64,000 nt of DNA from Bacteroidales bacterium WCE2004 (GCA_900167895.1 FUZR01000004.1:62001-126000), one strand, 5' to 3'; shown: positions 34,937-43,966, counted from the first letter of the stretch. The notes: generated from the letters alone by a model not told the origin. Translations and numbers: made by a program.

Positions 34937-37555
34937 TCAGATGACCTCCAGCGATTCGGCGGGCAGCCAGCCCTGGCGGCCGTCGGCAAGCTCGATGTTG
35001 CGCCAGGCGCCGACGGTGTCGAGGACCTTGACTTTCGTGCCCTCGTGGAGCACGAAGAGGTCCTTGGCGGAGTCGCGGCCCGGGGCGCTCTGCACCGTGG
35101 CGACGGGGCGCGTAACGATAGCGCCGTCGGCCTTGCGGTAGTCGGAGCGTTGCCAGCAGGCGAAGTCCAGGCAGAGCAACGTCAGCAGCAGGGCCACGAT
35201 GCCGGCGATGAAGCCGCCGCGGCGCGCCGCCACGCGGCGCCCGAGCAGGAAGAGCAGAACGCAGCCGACCGTCAGTGCCAGGAACACCAGGAACAGCGCA
35301 GCCCAGGTGTCGGACGGAAGCAGCCAGCAGAGCTTGCGGCCCCAGGCTTCGAGGAAGAATTCCGGCACGGACTCGATCTTGTCCTGCACCTGCGTCTGGG
35401 CGAACGCCAGGTTGTGGCGCGCATCCGCGTAGGAGGGATCCAGCTTGAGCGCCCGCTCATAATTGAGGATGGCGTGGGCCAGGTCGTCCTGCTTGAACAG
35501 CGCGTCGCCCAGGTTGCAATACAGCTGCGGGGACTCCAGGCCGAGGGCGCGCAGGTCCGACCAGGCGCGCGCGGCGCCGGCCCAGTCGCCGTCGGAATAG
35601 GCGGCCACGCCGGCCGTCCACAGCGAGTCGACGCTGGCGGCCGGCTGCGCCGCGCCGCGCTGGGCGGGCAGCAGCAGGAGCAGCGCCAGCAGGGCGGCGG
35701 CAGCGCCGGAGCCCTTGCGGGGATTTCTCTTCATATGCTCGTCGATGGCGGAAATGACCGAGACCGCCTGCTCGTAGTGGGTATTCATCGCCTCGTGGCC
35801 GGCATCCGGCGCATAGCGGGCGAATTCGCACGCGTCCAGCAGGGCCGTGAATTCGGCCGCCAGCGCTTCGCCGGCGCCGCTTTCGACCAGCCGGGCGGAG
35901 ATGTTTTCCTTGCTCATGTCGGCGGCATCCAGGTTGAGCTTGTCGGAGACGAAGCCCAGCAGGGCGCGGTGCAGCTCCTCATAGAAAGCGGTGTAGAGAT
36001 TGCCCTTCAGGAAGGCACCCGCCTGGGCGAGCCGCTTGCGGGCCATCTTGGTGGCTCCGCGGTTCTTGTTGCCGACCACGTCGGCCCGCAGCGCGAGGAC
36101 GCGGCGGATCAGGAACCAGGCGGCCGCGCCCAGCGCGAGCAGCAGCACCGTCAGGATCCAGAAGGCGGCCGAGCCGACGAAGAAATAGCCGACGGACGAA
36201 AGCGTACCCGGTTGGGTGGAGATGAAGCGGATGTCGCTGCCCAGGTCGCGCACGTCCTTGCGGTTCACGCCGGCGACGAGCTGTCCGCCGGTCGAGGAGG
36301 CGCCGGTGTCGGCGCCCTTGCCCACCCGGATCGGGAGCGGCTGGCTGCGCAGGGTTACGTATTTCCGCGAGGAAAGGTCGAAATAGCTGTATTCCACGGG
36401 GCCGAGCGTGAATTCGCCGTGGCTGCGCGGGATGAAAGGATACTCGAAAAGCTTGCCGCCGGCCACGTCGGACGTCTTGACGTCATAGACCTCGAAATCG
36501 GACGGGAAAGAAATCCTCGGGGCCTCCAGCAGCGAGGTGTTGCCGCTGCCCGTGACCGTGACGCGCAGCGAGGCCGCGTCGTGGGTCAGGAGCGAGTCGC
36601 GCGTCAGCGCCGCGCTCATCTTGAACGAGCCCACGCCACCGCCGAACGAAGCGGGCGCGCCGGCCGGCAGGGCGCTCACGTGGACCGTCACCGGCTGCGT
36701 GGTCACGCGCTTGCGGATGGTCTGGTAGTCGTCCTGGAAGAAATCGTCGAAGATGCTGCCCGTCGAGCGCCGCTGGGTGCGGACGTTGACCAGGCAGACC
36801 AGCTCGGCCGCATCGATGGTCAGTTCGCCGGACTTCTGCGGGATGAGGTTCCAGCTGCGGAGCACGGCGGCGTTGTAGATCTTGTCCCCCACATTCTCGC
36901 GGCGGAATTCGATCTGGCTCGGCGCCTGCACTTCCTGATTCCAGAAACCGTTGAATGTCGGGAACTTGGCATCCTCGAAGCCGCCGATATTGACCCGCTG
37001 GTAGAGCTTGAGCGTGGCCGTGACCGGCTCGCCCACCGTCACGCTGCGCTTGTTGAGCGTCAGGCGCAGGAACAGGTCGTCCGCCGCCACGGTGCCGGTC
37101 TGGGCGCTCTCGCCGCCCTGCCGGCTCCCCTGCGCGGACTGACCGCCGGCCTGCCCCTGCTGGGCCGCCGCGCCGTCGCTCACCACCTCCACCGTCGCCC
37201 GGCTGGAGACGAGTTTCTCGCCCTTGACCGTGGCCTCGGCGGCCGCAAGCTGGAAGCGCCCGGTGTTCTTGGGCAGCAGGATGTAGGTATAGGTAGTCTG
37301 CGCGGAATGCGTACGCTTGCCGTTGATGATGCTGGTCGAGGACGACGTCCCCTTCTGGGGGCCCCAGACCAGCTGGAAATCGCTGCCCGGCTCCCACTGG
37401 AACTCGCTCGGGGCATGCTCCCCGCTGATGACGAAGGTGACGTTGAACTGTTCGTTCACGCCGACCAGATTGGGCGCCTGGACCTTGATCGTGGTCTGGG
37501 CGGAGGCGGCCAGCACGCTGAAGGCCGCAAGGAGGACGAGTATTATCTTGCGCAT
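34937..37555 (-). CDS. BatD-BatE fusion protein (aerotolerance operon)
   Basis: An 872-residue exported protein. Residues 1-607 are BatD: signal peptide MRKIILVLLAAFSVLAASAQ, repeated Ig-like BatD domains, and a membrane helix near FFVGSAAFWILTVLLLALG. Residues 608-872 are BatE-like: the join reads AIDEHMKRNPRKGSG followed by a hydrophobic stretch like a former signal peptide, then TPR repeats (AILNYERALKLDPSYADAR), two membrane helices and an SH3-type end (GTKVKVLDTVGAWRNIE). In many Bacteroidota these are two genes. The start ATG at 37555 overlaps the batC stop (TGATG). Role in oxidative-stress tolerance is inferred from the operon. Confidence 0.88.
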   Translation of the reverse strand: MRKIILVLLAAFSVLAASAQTTIKVQAPNLVGVNEQFNVTFVISGEHAPSEFQWEPGSDFQLVWGPQKGTSSSTSIINGKRTHSAQTTYTYILLPKNTGRFQLAAAEATVKGEKLVSSRATVEVVSDGAAAQQGQAGGQSAQGSRQGGESAQTGTVAADDLFLRLTLNKRSVTVGEPVTATLKLYQRVNIGGFEDAKFPTFNGFWNQEVQAPSQIEFRRENVGDKIYNAAVLRSWNLIPQKSGELTIDAAELVCLVNVRTQRRSTGSIFDDFFQDDYQTIRKRVTTQPVTVHVSALPAGAPASFGGGVGSFKMSAALTRDSLLTHDAASLRVTVTGSGNTSLLEAPRISFPSDFEVYDVKTSDVAGGKLFEYPFIPRSHGEFTLGPVEYSYFDLSSRKYVTLRSQPLPIRVGKGADTGASSTGGQLVAGVNRKDVRDLGSDIRFISTQPGTLSSVGYFFVGSAAFWILTVLLLALGAAAWFLIRRVLALRADVVGNKNRGATKMARKRLAQAGAFLKGNLYTAFYEELHRALLGFVSDKLNLDAADMSKENISARLVESGAGEALAAEFTALLDACEFARYAPDAGHEAMNTHYEQAVSVISAIDEHMKRNPRKGSGAAAALLALLLLLPAQRGAAQPAASVDSLWTAGVAAYSDGDWAGAARAWSDLRALGLESPQLYCNLGDALFKQDDLAHAILNYERALKLDPSYADARHNLAFAQTQVQDKIESVPEFFLEAWGRKLCWLLPSDTWAALFLVFLALTVGCVLLFLLGRRVAARRGGFIAGIVALLLTLLCLDFACWQRSDYRKADGAIVTRPVATVQSAPGRDSAKDLFVLHEGTKVKVLDTVGAWRNIELADGRQGWLPAESLEVI

Positions 37556-38271
37556 CACCAATTCTTTTCTTTCTGACGGGACTTCAGCAGGGCGGCTTTC
37601 TCCTTGTTCACCTTGTCCTGGGTCGTCTTCTCCTGGGCCTGGATGGCCTTCAGCATCTGCTGGACCTGCTGCGGCGAGATCTCCTGACGCTTCTGGCCGT
37701 CACCCTGGTCCTGGTTCTGATCCTGGTCCTGCTGGTTCTGGTCCTGATTCTGGTTCTGATTCTGGTTCTGTTGATCTTGCTGATCCTGTTGATCCTGTTG
37801 ATCCTGCTGGTTCTGCTGATTCTGCTGATTCTGCCGGTTCTGGTCCTTCCCTCCCTCTTTCTCCAGCATCTTCTTGGCGTAGATGTAATTCTCCTTGGCC
37901 TCCAGGTCGCCCGGATCGCGGATCAGCGCCGCCTTGTACATCTCGACGGCGTTCTGCCAGTCTTTCTGCTGCGCGGCGGCATTGCCGGCATTGTAGCAGT
38001 ATTGCGCCGGCACGAGCGGGTGCTGGACGCCGTTCAGTGTCTTGAACGCCCCCTCGAAGTCCTCCTGCCGGTACAGGGCCGAAGCCAGGTCGTAGCGCGC
38101 GGTCACGGACGTAGAGTCCTTGACCAGCGCCTTGCGATAGTCGATCTCCGCTTCCTTGAACTGGTCGCGGCGGAACTTGCGGTTGCCGGCCCGCACGTCG
38201 CGGCGGTCTGCCTGCGCGAAGGCGGACAGGCTGCAGAACAGCAGCAGGACGGCCAGTAAACTACTTCTCAT
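37555..38271 (-). CDS. batC: BatC-like TPR protein with Q/N/D-rich repeat tract
   Basis: A 238-residue exported TPR protein (signal MRSSLLAVLLLFCSLSAFAQA). Tandem TPRs (FKEAEIDYRKALVKDSTSV; WQNAVEMYKAALIRDPGDLEA) cover residues 25-135. Residues about 139-190 are a low-complexity tract of Gln, Asn and Asp in three-residue steps, encoded by a near-tandem repeat (37690-37850), followed by a charged coiled-coil C-terminus. Overlaps batB by 11 nt and the batD/E start by 1 nt, so it is translationally linked within the operon. Such Q/N tracts occur in BatC relatives but their function is unknown. Confidence 0.85.
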   Translation of the reverse strand: MRSSLLAVLLLFCSLSAFAQADRRDVRAGNRKFRRDQFKEAEIDYRKALVKDSTSVTARYDLASALYRQEDFEGAFKTLNGVQHPLVPAQYCYNAGNAAAQQKDWQNAVEMYKAALIRDPGDLEAKENYIYAKKMLEKEGGKDQNRQNQQNQQNQQDQQDQQDQQDQQNQNQNQNQDQNQQDQDQNQDQGDGQKRQEISPQQVQQMLKAIQAQEKTTQDKVNKEKAALLKSRQKEKNW

Positions 38272-39268
38272 CGAACAACCTCCTTTTGGCGCGGCGCTCG
38301 CCGATCAGCATCTCCAGCACGAAGAAGAAGAGCGCCGCTGCAAAGAAATACATATACTGTTCGTCATATTCCTCGAAGACGGTGTTGTTGAAGCGCTCGT
38401 CCTCGAGCTTGCGGATCTCGGAGAGGATGGGATTGAGCCCGAACTCCTCGCTACCGGCGTGGACATAGGCGCCGTTGCCCGCCGACGCGACGCGCTTGAG
38501 CGTCTCCTCGTCCAGGCGGGTCACGACGATGTTGCCGTCCTTGTCCTTCATCAGGTCGCCGTCCAGCGGGATCGGCTGGCCCTGCAGCGAGCCCACGCCG
38601 ACCGTGTAGACGCGGATGCCCGTCTCGGCCACCTGGCGGGCGGCGTCCACGGGATCGTCTTCGTGGTTCTCGCCGTCGGTGATCACGATGATCGCGCGGC
38701 TCTTCTCGCTCTGCACGCTGAAGCTCTTGGCGGCCGTGAGGATGGCATCGCCGATGGCGGTGCCCTGCACGGGCACGGACTGGGTGTCGATCGAGCCCAG
38801 GAACATCTTGGCGGAGACGTAGTCCGTCGTGATCGGCAGCTGCACGAAGGAAGTGCCGGCGAAGATGATCAGGCCGATGCGGTCGCCGTCCAGGCGGTCC
38901 ACGATGCGGGAAATGGCCAGTTTGGCCCGCGACAGGCGGTCGGGGGAATAGTCCTGGGCGAGCATCGAATTGGACACGTCCAGGCAGATCATGATCTCGG
39001 CGCCCTTGGTCTCGCGCTCGACGAGCTTGGCGCCCAGCAGCGGGCGGGCCAGGCCGATCGCGAAGCAGGCGAAGCCGAGGCAGAAGAGGATGGTCCGCCA
39101 CCAGCCCTTGGCCGAAGACCAGGAGGGCATCAGGGCGGCGACGAGTTTCTCGTCGCCGAAGCGGCGGATGCGGGCGCGGCGGGCACGGCGCAGGAGCGCG
39201 TATCCGACCGGGATCAGCAGCACGAGCAGCAACAGCCACAGGAAATAGGCACGGGCAAACATCAACAT
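38261..39268 (-). CDS. batB: BatB, von Willebrand factor A membrane protein
   Basis: A 335-residue inner-membrane protein with an N-terminal helix (YFLWLLLLVLLIPVGYALL), a VWA domain whose metal-ion site is intact (DVSNSMLAQDY, then TDGENHEDDP) and a C-terminal helix (YMYFFAAALFFFVLEMLIG). One of the paired VWA proteins of the Bacteroides aerotolerance operon. The starts at 39268 and 39262 are both possible. BatA ends 1 nt upstream and BatC overlaps downstream, so the order batA-batB-batC is conserved. It is thought to form a complex with the other Bat proteins. Confidence 0.92.
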   Translation of the reverse strand: MLMFARAYFLWLLLLVLLIPVGYALLRRARRARIRRFGDEKLVAALMPSWSSAKGWWRTILFCLGFACFAIGLARPLLGAKLVERETKGAEIMICLDVSNSMLAQDYSPDRLSRAKLAISRIVDRLDGDRIGLIIFAGTSFVQLPITTDYVSAKMFLGSIDTQSVPVQGTAIGDAILTAAKSFSVQSEKSRAIIVITDGENHEDDPVDAARQVAETGIRVYTVGVGSLQGQPIPLDGDLMKDKDGNIVVTRLDEETLKRVASAGNGAYVHAGSEEFGLNPILSEIRKLEDERFNNTVFEEYDEQYMYFFAAALFFFVLEMLIGERRAKRRLFDEK

Positions 39269-39269
39269 A

Positions 39270-40253
39270 CTACGGCATCCTCCTCAATAAAAGTCCTACG
39301 AGCAGTTCGAGCAGCAGGCAGATGAGCGCCGCCACGCCGAAACGACCGAACAGTTCCTTATAGACGGGGAAGCTGTCCACCGTCGTGCGGGCCTTCTCCA
39401 TCTTGTTGATTTCCGAATAGATTTCCGCGAGCTTGGTGTTGTCCGTGGCGCGGAAATAACGGCCGCCGGTGCTCTCGGAGATCTGCTTGAGCAGGTCTTC
39501 GTCGATCTCGACCTTCACCTTCTGCATCTCCACGCCCCAGGGCGTCATCACCGGATAGGGCGCAACGCCGTTGGCGCCCACGCCGATCGTGTAGACGCGA
39601 ATGCCATAGGTCCTGGCGATCTCGGCCGCCGTGAGCGGGGCCACCTCGCCGCAGTTGTTGACGCCGTCCGTCAGCAGGATGACCACGCGGCTCGGCGCGT
39701 CGGAATCCAGCATGCGGGTCACCGCCGTGCCGAGGCCGTTGCCGATGGCGGTGCCGTCCTCGATCAGGTCGGTCTGCACTTCCTTCATCAGGTTGATCAG
39801 CGTGGCGCGGTCGGTCGTCAGCGGGCACTGCGTGTAGCTCTCGCCCGCGAAGACCACGATGCCCATCCGGTCGCTCGGCCGCTGGGCGATGAATTCGACG
39901 GCGATGTCCTTGGCCGCGCTGAGGCGGTCGGGCGTGAAGTCCCGGGCCATCATGCTCGTGGACACGTCCATGACCAGCATGATGTCGATGCCTTCCGTGT
40001 CGCGCTTCTCGACCTCCGAGGTCGAGCGCGGGCGGGCCAGCGCCACGACCAGCAGGCAGAGCGCGGCCGTGCGCAGCACCATCGGGACGTGGCGCAGCAC
40101 GGATTTGAGATTGCGGCCGGCCTGCATCCAGGGCGCGAGCGTCGCGACGCGCAGATGCGGGCGCCGCTCCGCCAGCTCCCGGTAGAGATAGAGGCCGACG
40201 AGCAGCAGCGGCACGAGAAGCAGCCACAGCAGGGAAGGATACTCAAAGTTCAT
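39270..40253 (-). CDS. batA: BatA, von Willebrand factor A membrane protein
   Basis: A 327-residue protein starting MNFEYPSLLWLLLVPLLLVG at 40253. Two N-terminal helices, a periplasm- or cytosol-exposed VWA domain with MIDAS residues (MDVSTSMMARDF, LLTDGVNNCGE) and a C-terminal helix (AALICLLLELLVGLLL). It overlaps the upstream BatF-like gene by 11 nt. The RGRYF-like segment TGGRYFRATDN is typical for BatA/YfbK-type VWA proteins. Works with MoxR and the DUF58 protein, probably in assembling or protecting envelope complexes under oxygen; that role is from family knowledge. Confidence 0.92.
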   Translation of the reverse strand: MNFEYPSLLWLLLVPLLLVGLYLYRELAERRPHLRVATLAPWMQAGRNLKSVLRHVPMVLRTAALCLLVVALARPRSTSEVEKRDTEGIDIMLVMDVSTSMMARDFTPDRLSAAKDIAVEFIAQRPSDRMGIVVFAGESYTQCPLTTDRATLINLMKEVQTDLIEDGTAIGNGLGTAVTRMLDSDAPSRVVILLTDGVNNCGEVAPLTAAEIARTYGIRVYTIGVGANGVAPYPVMTPWGVEMQKVKVEIDEDLLKQISESTGGRYFRATDNTKLAEIYSEINKMEKARTTVDSFPVYKELFGRFGVAALICLLLELLVGLLLRRMP

Positions 40254-41205
40254 CCGGATTCTTCTGCTCCTCCTCAAGCACGGTCTGGTAGGTGGAAGTC
40301 ACGAAACGGACGGCCGTCGGCAGCGCACGGGCGTTGTCCTCGTCGGAGGCCACGTGCTTGGCGAACTTGACGAAGTCGGCGCACTCGAAGACGCCGCGCA
40401 GCTCTTCGCGCAGGTCCGCGGGGAGGTCCTTCTCGCCCTTCAGGGCGTCGAAGAGCTCGGCCGTGGTCATCTCCGGCGCGTCCACGCCGAAGCGGTCCGC
40501 GATATAGGATTTCAGGGCATCGGTGATGCCCGAATAATAGGCTTTCTGCTTGTCTGCGGCCCAGAATTTCTCGCCGCGCCACTTGTCCAGCTCGCGCAGC
40601 GCCACGATGTATGCCGGGTCGCGGCTCACCGCCACGCCGCCCGCGCGCCGCCGCCGGATGAACACCAGGCAGACGGCCAGGGCCACGAGGCCGGCGGCCA
40701 GCCAGAAGAGCATCACCCAGGGCACGACCTCCTTGGCCGTCAGCGGATAGCGCATCTGGCCCTTGATGTCGTGGAGCTGGAAGGTGGCCGTGTCGACCGG
40801 CAGCGTCTTCACGTCCAGGTCCAGGCCTTCGAACACCAGGGTGTCCGCACCGCGCAGCACGCGGATGTCTGGCAGCCGGTAGGTACCCTCCTCGAAGGGG
40901 GCGATCACGACGCTGCCGCGGAGATTGTACTGCTTCACCCGCTCCCGGGAGCCGGGCCGGCGGACGCGCAGGCGCGCCGTGGTGTCGAGCTGCCAGTTGC
41001 GCAGGAGCGGCAGCGAATCGGTAGCGTGCTCCCGGTAGTCAAACAGAAGGATGGAGGTCCCCTCCGGCACGCTGTCCAGCTGGAACCCGTATTCGATCTG
41101 GTCGGCAACCAGGATGGAGTCCCGGGGCTGGAGCTGCCTGATCCAGGCAGGCCCAGCCGGCACCGTCTCCAGCATCGCGGCCAGTATGAGCGTCAAAACT
41201 TTCAT
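40243..41205 (-). CDS. BatF-like membrane protein of the aerotolerance operon
   Basis: A 320-residue protein with an N-terminal signal-like helix (MKVLTLILAAMLETVPAG), a predicted periplasmic beta-rich region of about 130 residues, one membrane helix at about 158-182 (VVPWVMLFWLAAGLVALAVCLVF) and a cytosolic helical domain (ALRELDKWRGEKFWAADKQKAYYSGITDALKSYI segment, read in parts) like DUF4381-type proteins found between DUF58 and batA genes. It overlaps both neighbours (4 and 11 nt). No enzymatic motif seen; assignment rests on position and topology. Confidence 0.75.
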   Translation of the reverse strand: MKVLTLILAAMLETVPAGPAWIRQLQPRDSILVADQIEYGFQLDSVPEGTSILLFDYREHATDSLPLLRNWQLDTTARLRVRRPGSRERVKQYNLRGSVVIAPFEEGTYRLPDIRVLRGADTLVFEGLDLDVKTLPVDTATFQLHDIKGQMRYPLTAKEVVPWVMLFWLAAGLVALAVCLVFIRRRRAGGVAVSRDPAYIVALRELDKWRGEKFWAADKQKAYYSGITDALKSYIADRFGVDAPEMTTAELFDALKGEKDLPADLREELRGVFECADFVKFAKHVASDEDNARALPTAVRFVTSTYQTVLEEEQKNPDEL

Positions 41206-42104
41206 CTGCGGTTAAACAGGGCCATCAGGCCTTTGACATAGTCGTCGTCCGTGGCAATGTCCACGTGGTCGACCTGGTATTTGTTGAACAGGGCGTCCTG
41301 CCGGGCCGTCAGGTCGGCGAACCAGCGTCCGTAGGCCGCGCGGACCTTGCGGCTGTCGGTGTCGACCCAGGCGGCCGCGCCGGTCTCGCTGTCCTTGACG
41401 TGGACGAAGCCCACGGCGGGCAGCGAGCGCTCGCGCGGGTCGTGCACCTGGATGACGCTCAGGTCGTGGCGGTTCACCGCCACCTTGAGCGCCTCCTCGT
41501 AGCGCGGGTTGCCCTGCGCGTCCGCGTCCAGCATGTCGCTGAGCAGGAAGGCTGTGCATTTCTTCTTGATCGCGTTGGTGAGGAACTTCAGCGCGGCGCC
41601 GACGTCCGTGCCATCGGAAGCGGGCTGCAGCTCCAGCATCTCGCGGATGATGTGCAGCAGGTGCGAGCGGCCCTTGCCCGGCGGGATGAATTTCTCGACC
41701 CGGTCGGAGAAGAACAGCGCGCCCACCTTGTCGTTGTTGAGGATGGCGCTGAACGAGAGCACGGCCGCGATCTCCGCGAGGCGCTCGCGCTTGGTGCAGT
41801 CCGACGTGCCGAACAGGCCCGAGCGGCTCACGTCCACGAGCAGCACCACCGTCAGCTCGCGCTCCTCCTCGTAGACCTTGACATACGGGGTGCGCAGGCG
41901 CGCCGTGACGTTCCAGTCCATGGCGCGCACGTCGTCCCCCCACTGGTACTCCCGCACCTCGCTGAAAGCCATGCCACGGCCCTTGAAGGCCGAATGGTAC
42001 TCGCCGGCGAAAATCTGGTGGGAGAGCGCCTTGGTCTTGATCTCGATCTTCCTGACTTTCTTCAGGAGTTCGGTCGCGCGGGTATTACGGGACGATGACG
42101 GCAT
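41202..42104 (-). CDS. DUF58 domain protein of the MoxR/Bat operon
   Basis: A 300-residue soluble protein. It shows the DUF58 signature FSEVREYQWGDDVRAMDWNVTARL and a following VWA-like region (LLVDVSRSGLFG, AFLLSDMLDAD). It lies between moxR (overlap 20 nt) and the BatF-like gene (overlap 4 nt), the conserved order in Bacteroidota. DUF58 proteins are thought to be targets or adaptors of MoxR AAA+ ATPases. No membrane helix is present. The N-terminal start MPSSSRNTRATELLKKVRKIEI is used; the family core begins around residue 15, so a later start is conceivable. Confidence 0.9.
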   Translation of the reverse strand: MPSSSRNTRATELLKKVRKIEIKTKALSHQIFAGEYHSAFKGRGMAFSEVREYQWGDDVRAMDWNVTARLRTPYVKVYEEERELTVVLLVDVSRSGLFGTSDCTKRERLAEIAAVLSFSAILNNDKVGALFFSDRVEKFIPPGKGRSHLLHIIREMLELQPASDGTDVGAALKFLTNAIKKKCTAFLLSDMLDADAQGNPRYEEALKVAVNRHDLSVIQVHDPRERSLPAVGFVHVKDSETGAAAWVDTDSRKVRAAYGRWFADLTARQDALFNKYQVDHVDIATDDDYVKGLMALFNRR

Positions 42105-43077
42105 TGATGACCTGCTCGATGATCTCTTCGGGCGTGACGTTCTCCGCCTCGGCCTCGTAGGTCAGGCCGATGCGGTGGCGCAGCACCTCCGGGCACACGG
42201 CACGCACATCCTCGGGGATGACGTAGCCGCGGCGTTTGATGAACGCATAGGCCTTGGCCGCCATCGACAGGCTGATGCTCGCACGCGGCGAGCCGCCATA
42301 GGCGATCAGGTCCTTCAGATTCTTCAGGCCATACTCCTCGGGAGTACGGGTCGCATAGACGATGTCCACGATATAGCGCTCGATCTTCTCGTCCATATAG
42401 ACTTCGCGCACGATGTCGCGGGCCCGCACGATGTCCTCGGGGCGCACGACGGACGAAACCTTGGGGAACTCCCCGCTGTTGTTCATCCGGATGATGAGCT
42501 TCTCCTCTTCCTTCTTGGGATAGCCCACGACGACCTTCAGCATGAAACGGTCCACCTGCGCTTCCGGGAGCGGATAAGTGCCTTCCTGCTCGATCGGGTT
42601 CTGCGTGGCCATCACGAGGAAGGGGCGCGGCAGCGGGAAGGTCTGGTCGCCCAGGGTCACCTGCCGCTCCTGCATCGCCTCGAGCAGGGCCGACTGGACC
42701 TTGGCCGGGGCGCGGTTGATCTCGTCCGCGAGGACGAAATTGGCGAACACGGGACCCTTATGTACTTCGAACTGCTCTTTCTTCTGGGAGTAGATCAGGG
42801 TGCCGGTCACGTCGGCCGGCAGCAGGTCGGGGGTGAACTGGATGCGGCTGAACTTGCCGTCGACAGCCTGGGCGAGGGTGCTGATCGCCAGGGTCTTGGC
42901 CAGGCCCGGCACGCCTTCGAGCAGGATGTGCCCGTCGGCAAGCATCGCGATCATCAGGTTCTCCACCAGGTGCTTCTGCCCGACGATCACCTTGCCCATC
43001 TCCAGCGACAGGAGGTCGACGAACGCGCTCTCTTTCTGGATGCGTTCGTTCAGCTCCTTGATGTTTACACTTTCCAT
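42085..43077 (-). CDS. MoxR-type AAA+ ATPase
   Basis: A 330-residue AAA+ ATPase, first gene of the bat operon. Motifs: Walker A GVPGLAKTLAI, Walker B FVLADEINRAPAKVQSALLEAMQE, sensor region MATQNPIEQEGTYPLPEAQVDRFM. Probably a chaperone that remodels the downstream VWA/DUF58 proteins. Start MESVNIKELNERIQ at 43077; a second in-frame ATG at 43086 (MNYMES) is equally possible. No minus-strand TAnnTTTG element was found before it, so its promoter is not located. Seven genes from here to 34937 overlap or nearly touch and form one operon. Confidence 0.93.
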   Translation of the reverse strand: MESVNIKELNERIQKESAFVDLLSLEMGKVIVGQKHLVENLMIAMLADGHILLEGVPGLAKTLAISTLAQAVDGKFSRIQFTPDLLPADVTGTLIYSQKKEQFEVHKGPVFANFVLADEINRAPAKVQSALLEAMQERQVTLGDQTFPLPRPFLVMATQNPIEQEGTYPLPEAQVDRFMLKVVVGYPKKEEEKLIIRMNNSGEFPKVSSVVRPEDIVRARDIVREVYMDEKIERYIVDIVYATRTPEEYGLKNLKDLIAYGGSPRASISLSMAAKAYAFIKRRGYVIPEDVRAVCPEVLRHRIGLTYEAEAENVTPEEIIEQVINAVIVP

Positions 43078-43086
43078 ATAATTCAT

Positions 43087-43094
43087 TAATTTTG
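43087..43094 (+). promoter_or_regulatory. -7 promoter element for truA
   Basis: TAATTTTG fits TAnnTTTG and ends 12 nt before the truA ATG, so the leader is only about 5 nt. Confidence 0.55.
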
Positions 43095-43105
43095 CGGTCA
43101 GTTTT

Positions 43106-43903
43106 ATGCGTTACCTCATCAAGCTCTCCTACAACGGCGCGGACTTCTGCGGATGGCAGGTCCAACCGGATGCCCCGAGTGTCCAGCAGGCGCTCGAAAG
43201 CGCCCTGTCCACGCTGCTGCATGCCCCCGTGGCCGTGACCGGCGCAGGCCGGACCGACACGGGCGTCAACGCAGTCGGCTACGTCGCGCATTTTGACGCA
43301 GCCGGCGAGCTTGATACACCTCAGTTGCGCTACAAATTAAATGCCATCCTGCCCCGTTCCGTGGTCATTCACGAGATCGCTCCGGCGGCCCCGGAATTCC
43401 ACGCCAGGTTCGACGCCACGAGACGCGAATATACATATTTTCTGCATCGCGTCAAAGACCCTTTCGTGGACGCCTTTTCCTATCTCTACACCTTCCCCGG
43501 GGTGGATTTCGAAGCGATGGACAAAGCCGCGCAAGCGCTTCTGGGACAGCACGATTTCCGCTGTTTCGAGAAGACGGGCGCCGACTCCAAGACCTCGCTC
43601 TGCACGGTCTTCGAGGCCGGCTGGCACCGCTACACGCCCACCCACCTCGCGCTGACGGGCCGGCAGGGCGGCGACGACTACTGGTATTTCCGCATCGCGG
43701 CCGACCGCTTCCTGCGCAACATGGTCCGCGCGGTGGTCGGGACGCTGCTCGAAGTCGGGCGCGGCAAGCGCAGCGTCGAAGACTTCGCGGCGCTCGTCCT
43801 GCCCCCGGATTACGGTCTTGCCGGCGAGAAGGTGTCGAGACGTAGTCTCGCGGGCGAAAGCGCCCCCGCGGAGGCCCTCTTCCTCAGCGAAGTCGACTAT
43901 TGA
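43106..43903 (+). CDS. truA: tRNA pseudouridine(38-40) synthase TruA
   Basis: Converts uridines 38-40 of the tRNA anticodon stem to pseudouridine. The 265 residues include the catalytic Asp in GAGRTDTGVNAVGYVAHFD and the family blocks FHARFDATRREYTYFLH and FLRNMVRAVVGTLLEVGRG. Near the C-terminus, residues about 243-253 (GEKVSRRSLAGE) look about 10 residues longer than usual before the final FLSEVDY, and the DNA there holds a perfect CGAGAC-GTA-GTCTCG hairpin, suggesting a small in-frame insertion. Transcribed divergently from moxR. Confidence 0.95.
   Translation: MRYLIKLSYNGADFCGWQVQPDAPSVQQALESALSTLLHAPVAVTGAGRTDTGVNAVGYVAHFDAAGELDTPQLRYKLNAILPRSVVIHEIAPAAPEFHARFDATRREYTYFLHRVKDPFVDAFSYLYTFPGVDFEAMDKAAQALLGQHDFRCFEKTGADSKTSLCTVFEAGWHRYTPTHLALTGRQGGDDYWYFRIAADRFLRNMVRAVVGTLLEVGRGKRSVEDFAALVLPPDYGLAGEKVSRRSLAGESAPAEALFLSEVDY
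43836..43850. repeat. Small perfect inverted repeat inside truA
   Basis: CGAGAC, loop GTA, GTCTCG within the C-terminal coding region of truA, at the point where the protein seems extended relative to its family. Confidence 0.45.
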
Positions 43904-43958
43904 TTACAGATTTCTTGATTATCAGGCCCAAAACGGCCAAAAATCCCAAAATTCTCCG

Positions 43959-43966
43959 TATATTTG
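43959..43966 (+). promoter_or_regulatory. -7 promoter element for exbB-exbD-tonB
   Basis: TATATTTG, exact TAnnTTTG match, 61 nt before the chosen exbB start at 44027. Confidence 0.65.

Noticed and set aside
37690..37850. Regular short repeats suggesting a CRISPR-like array
   Set aside because: The units are in-frame codons for a Q/N/D tract of BatC, without spacers or cas genes.
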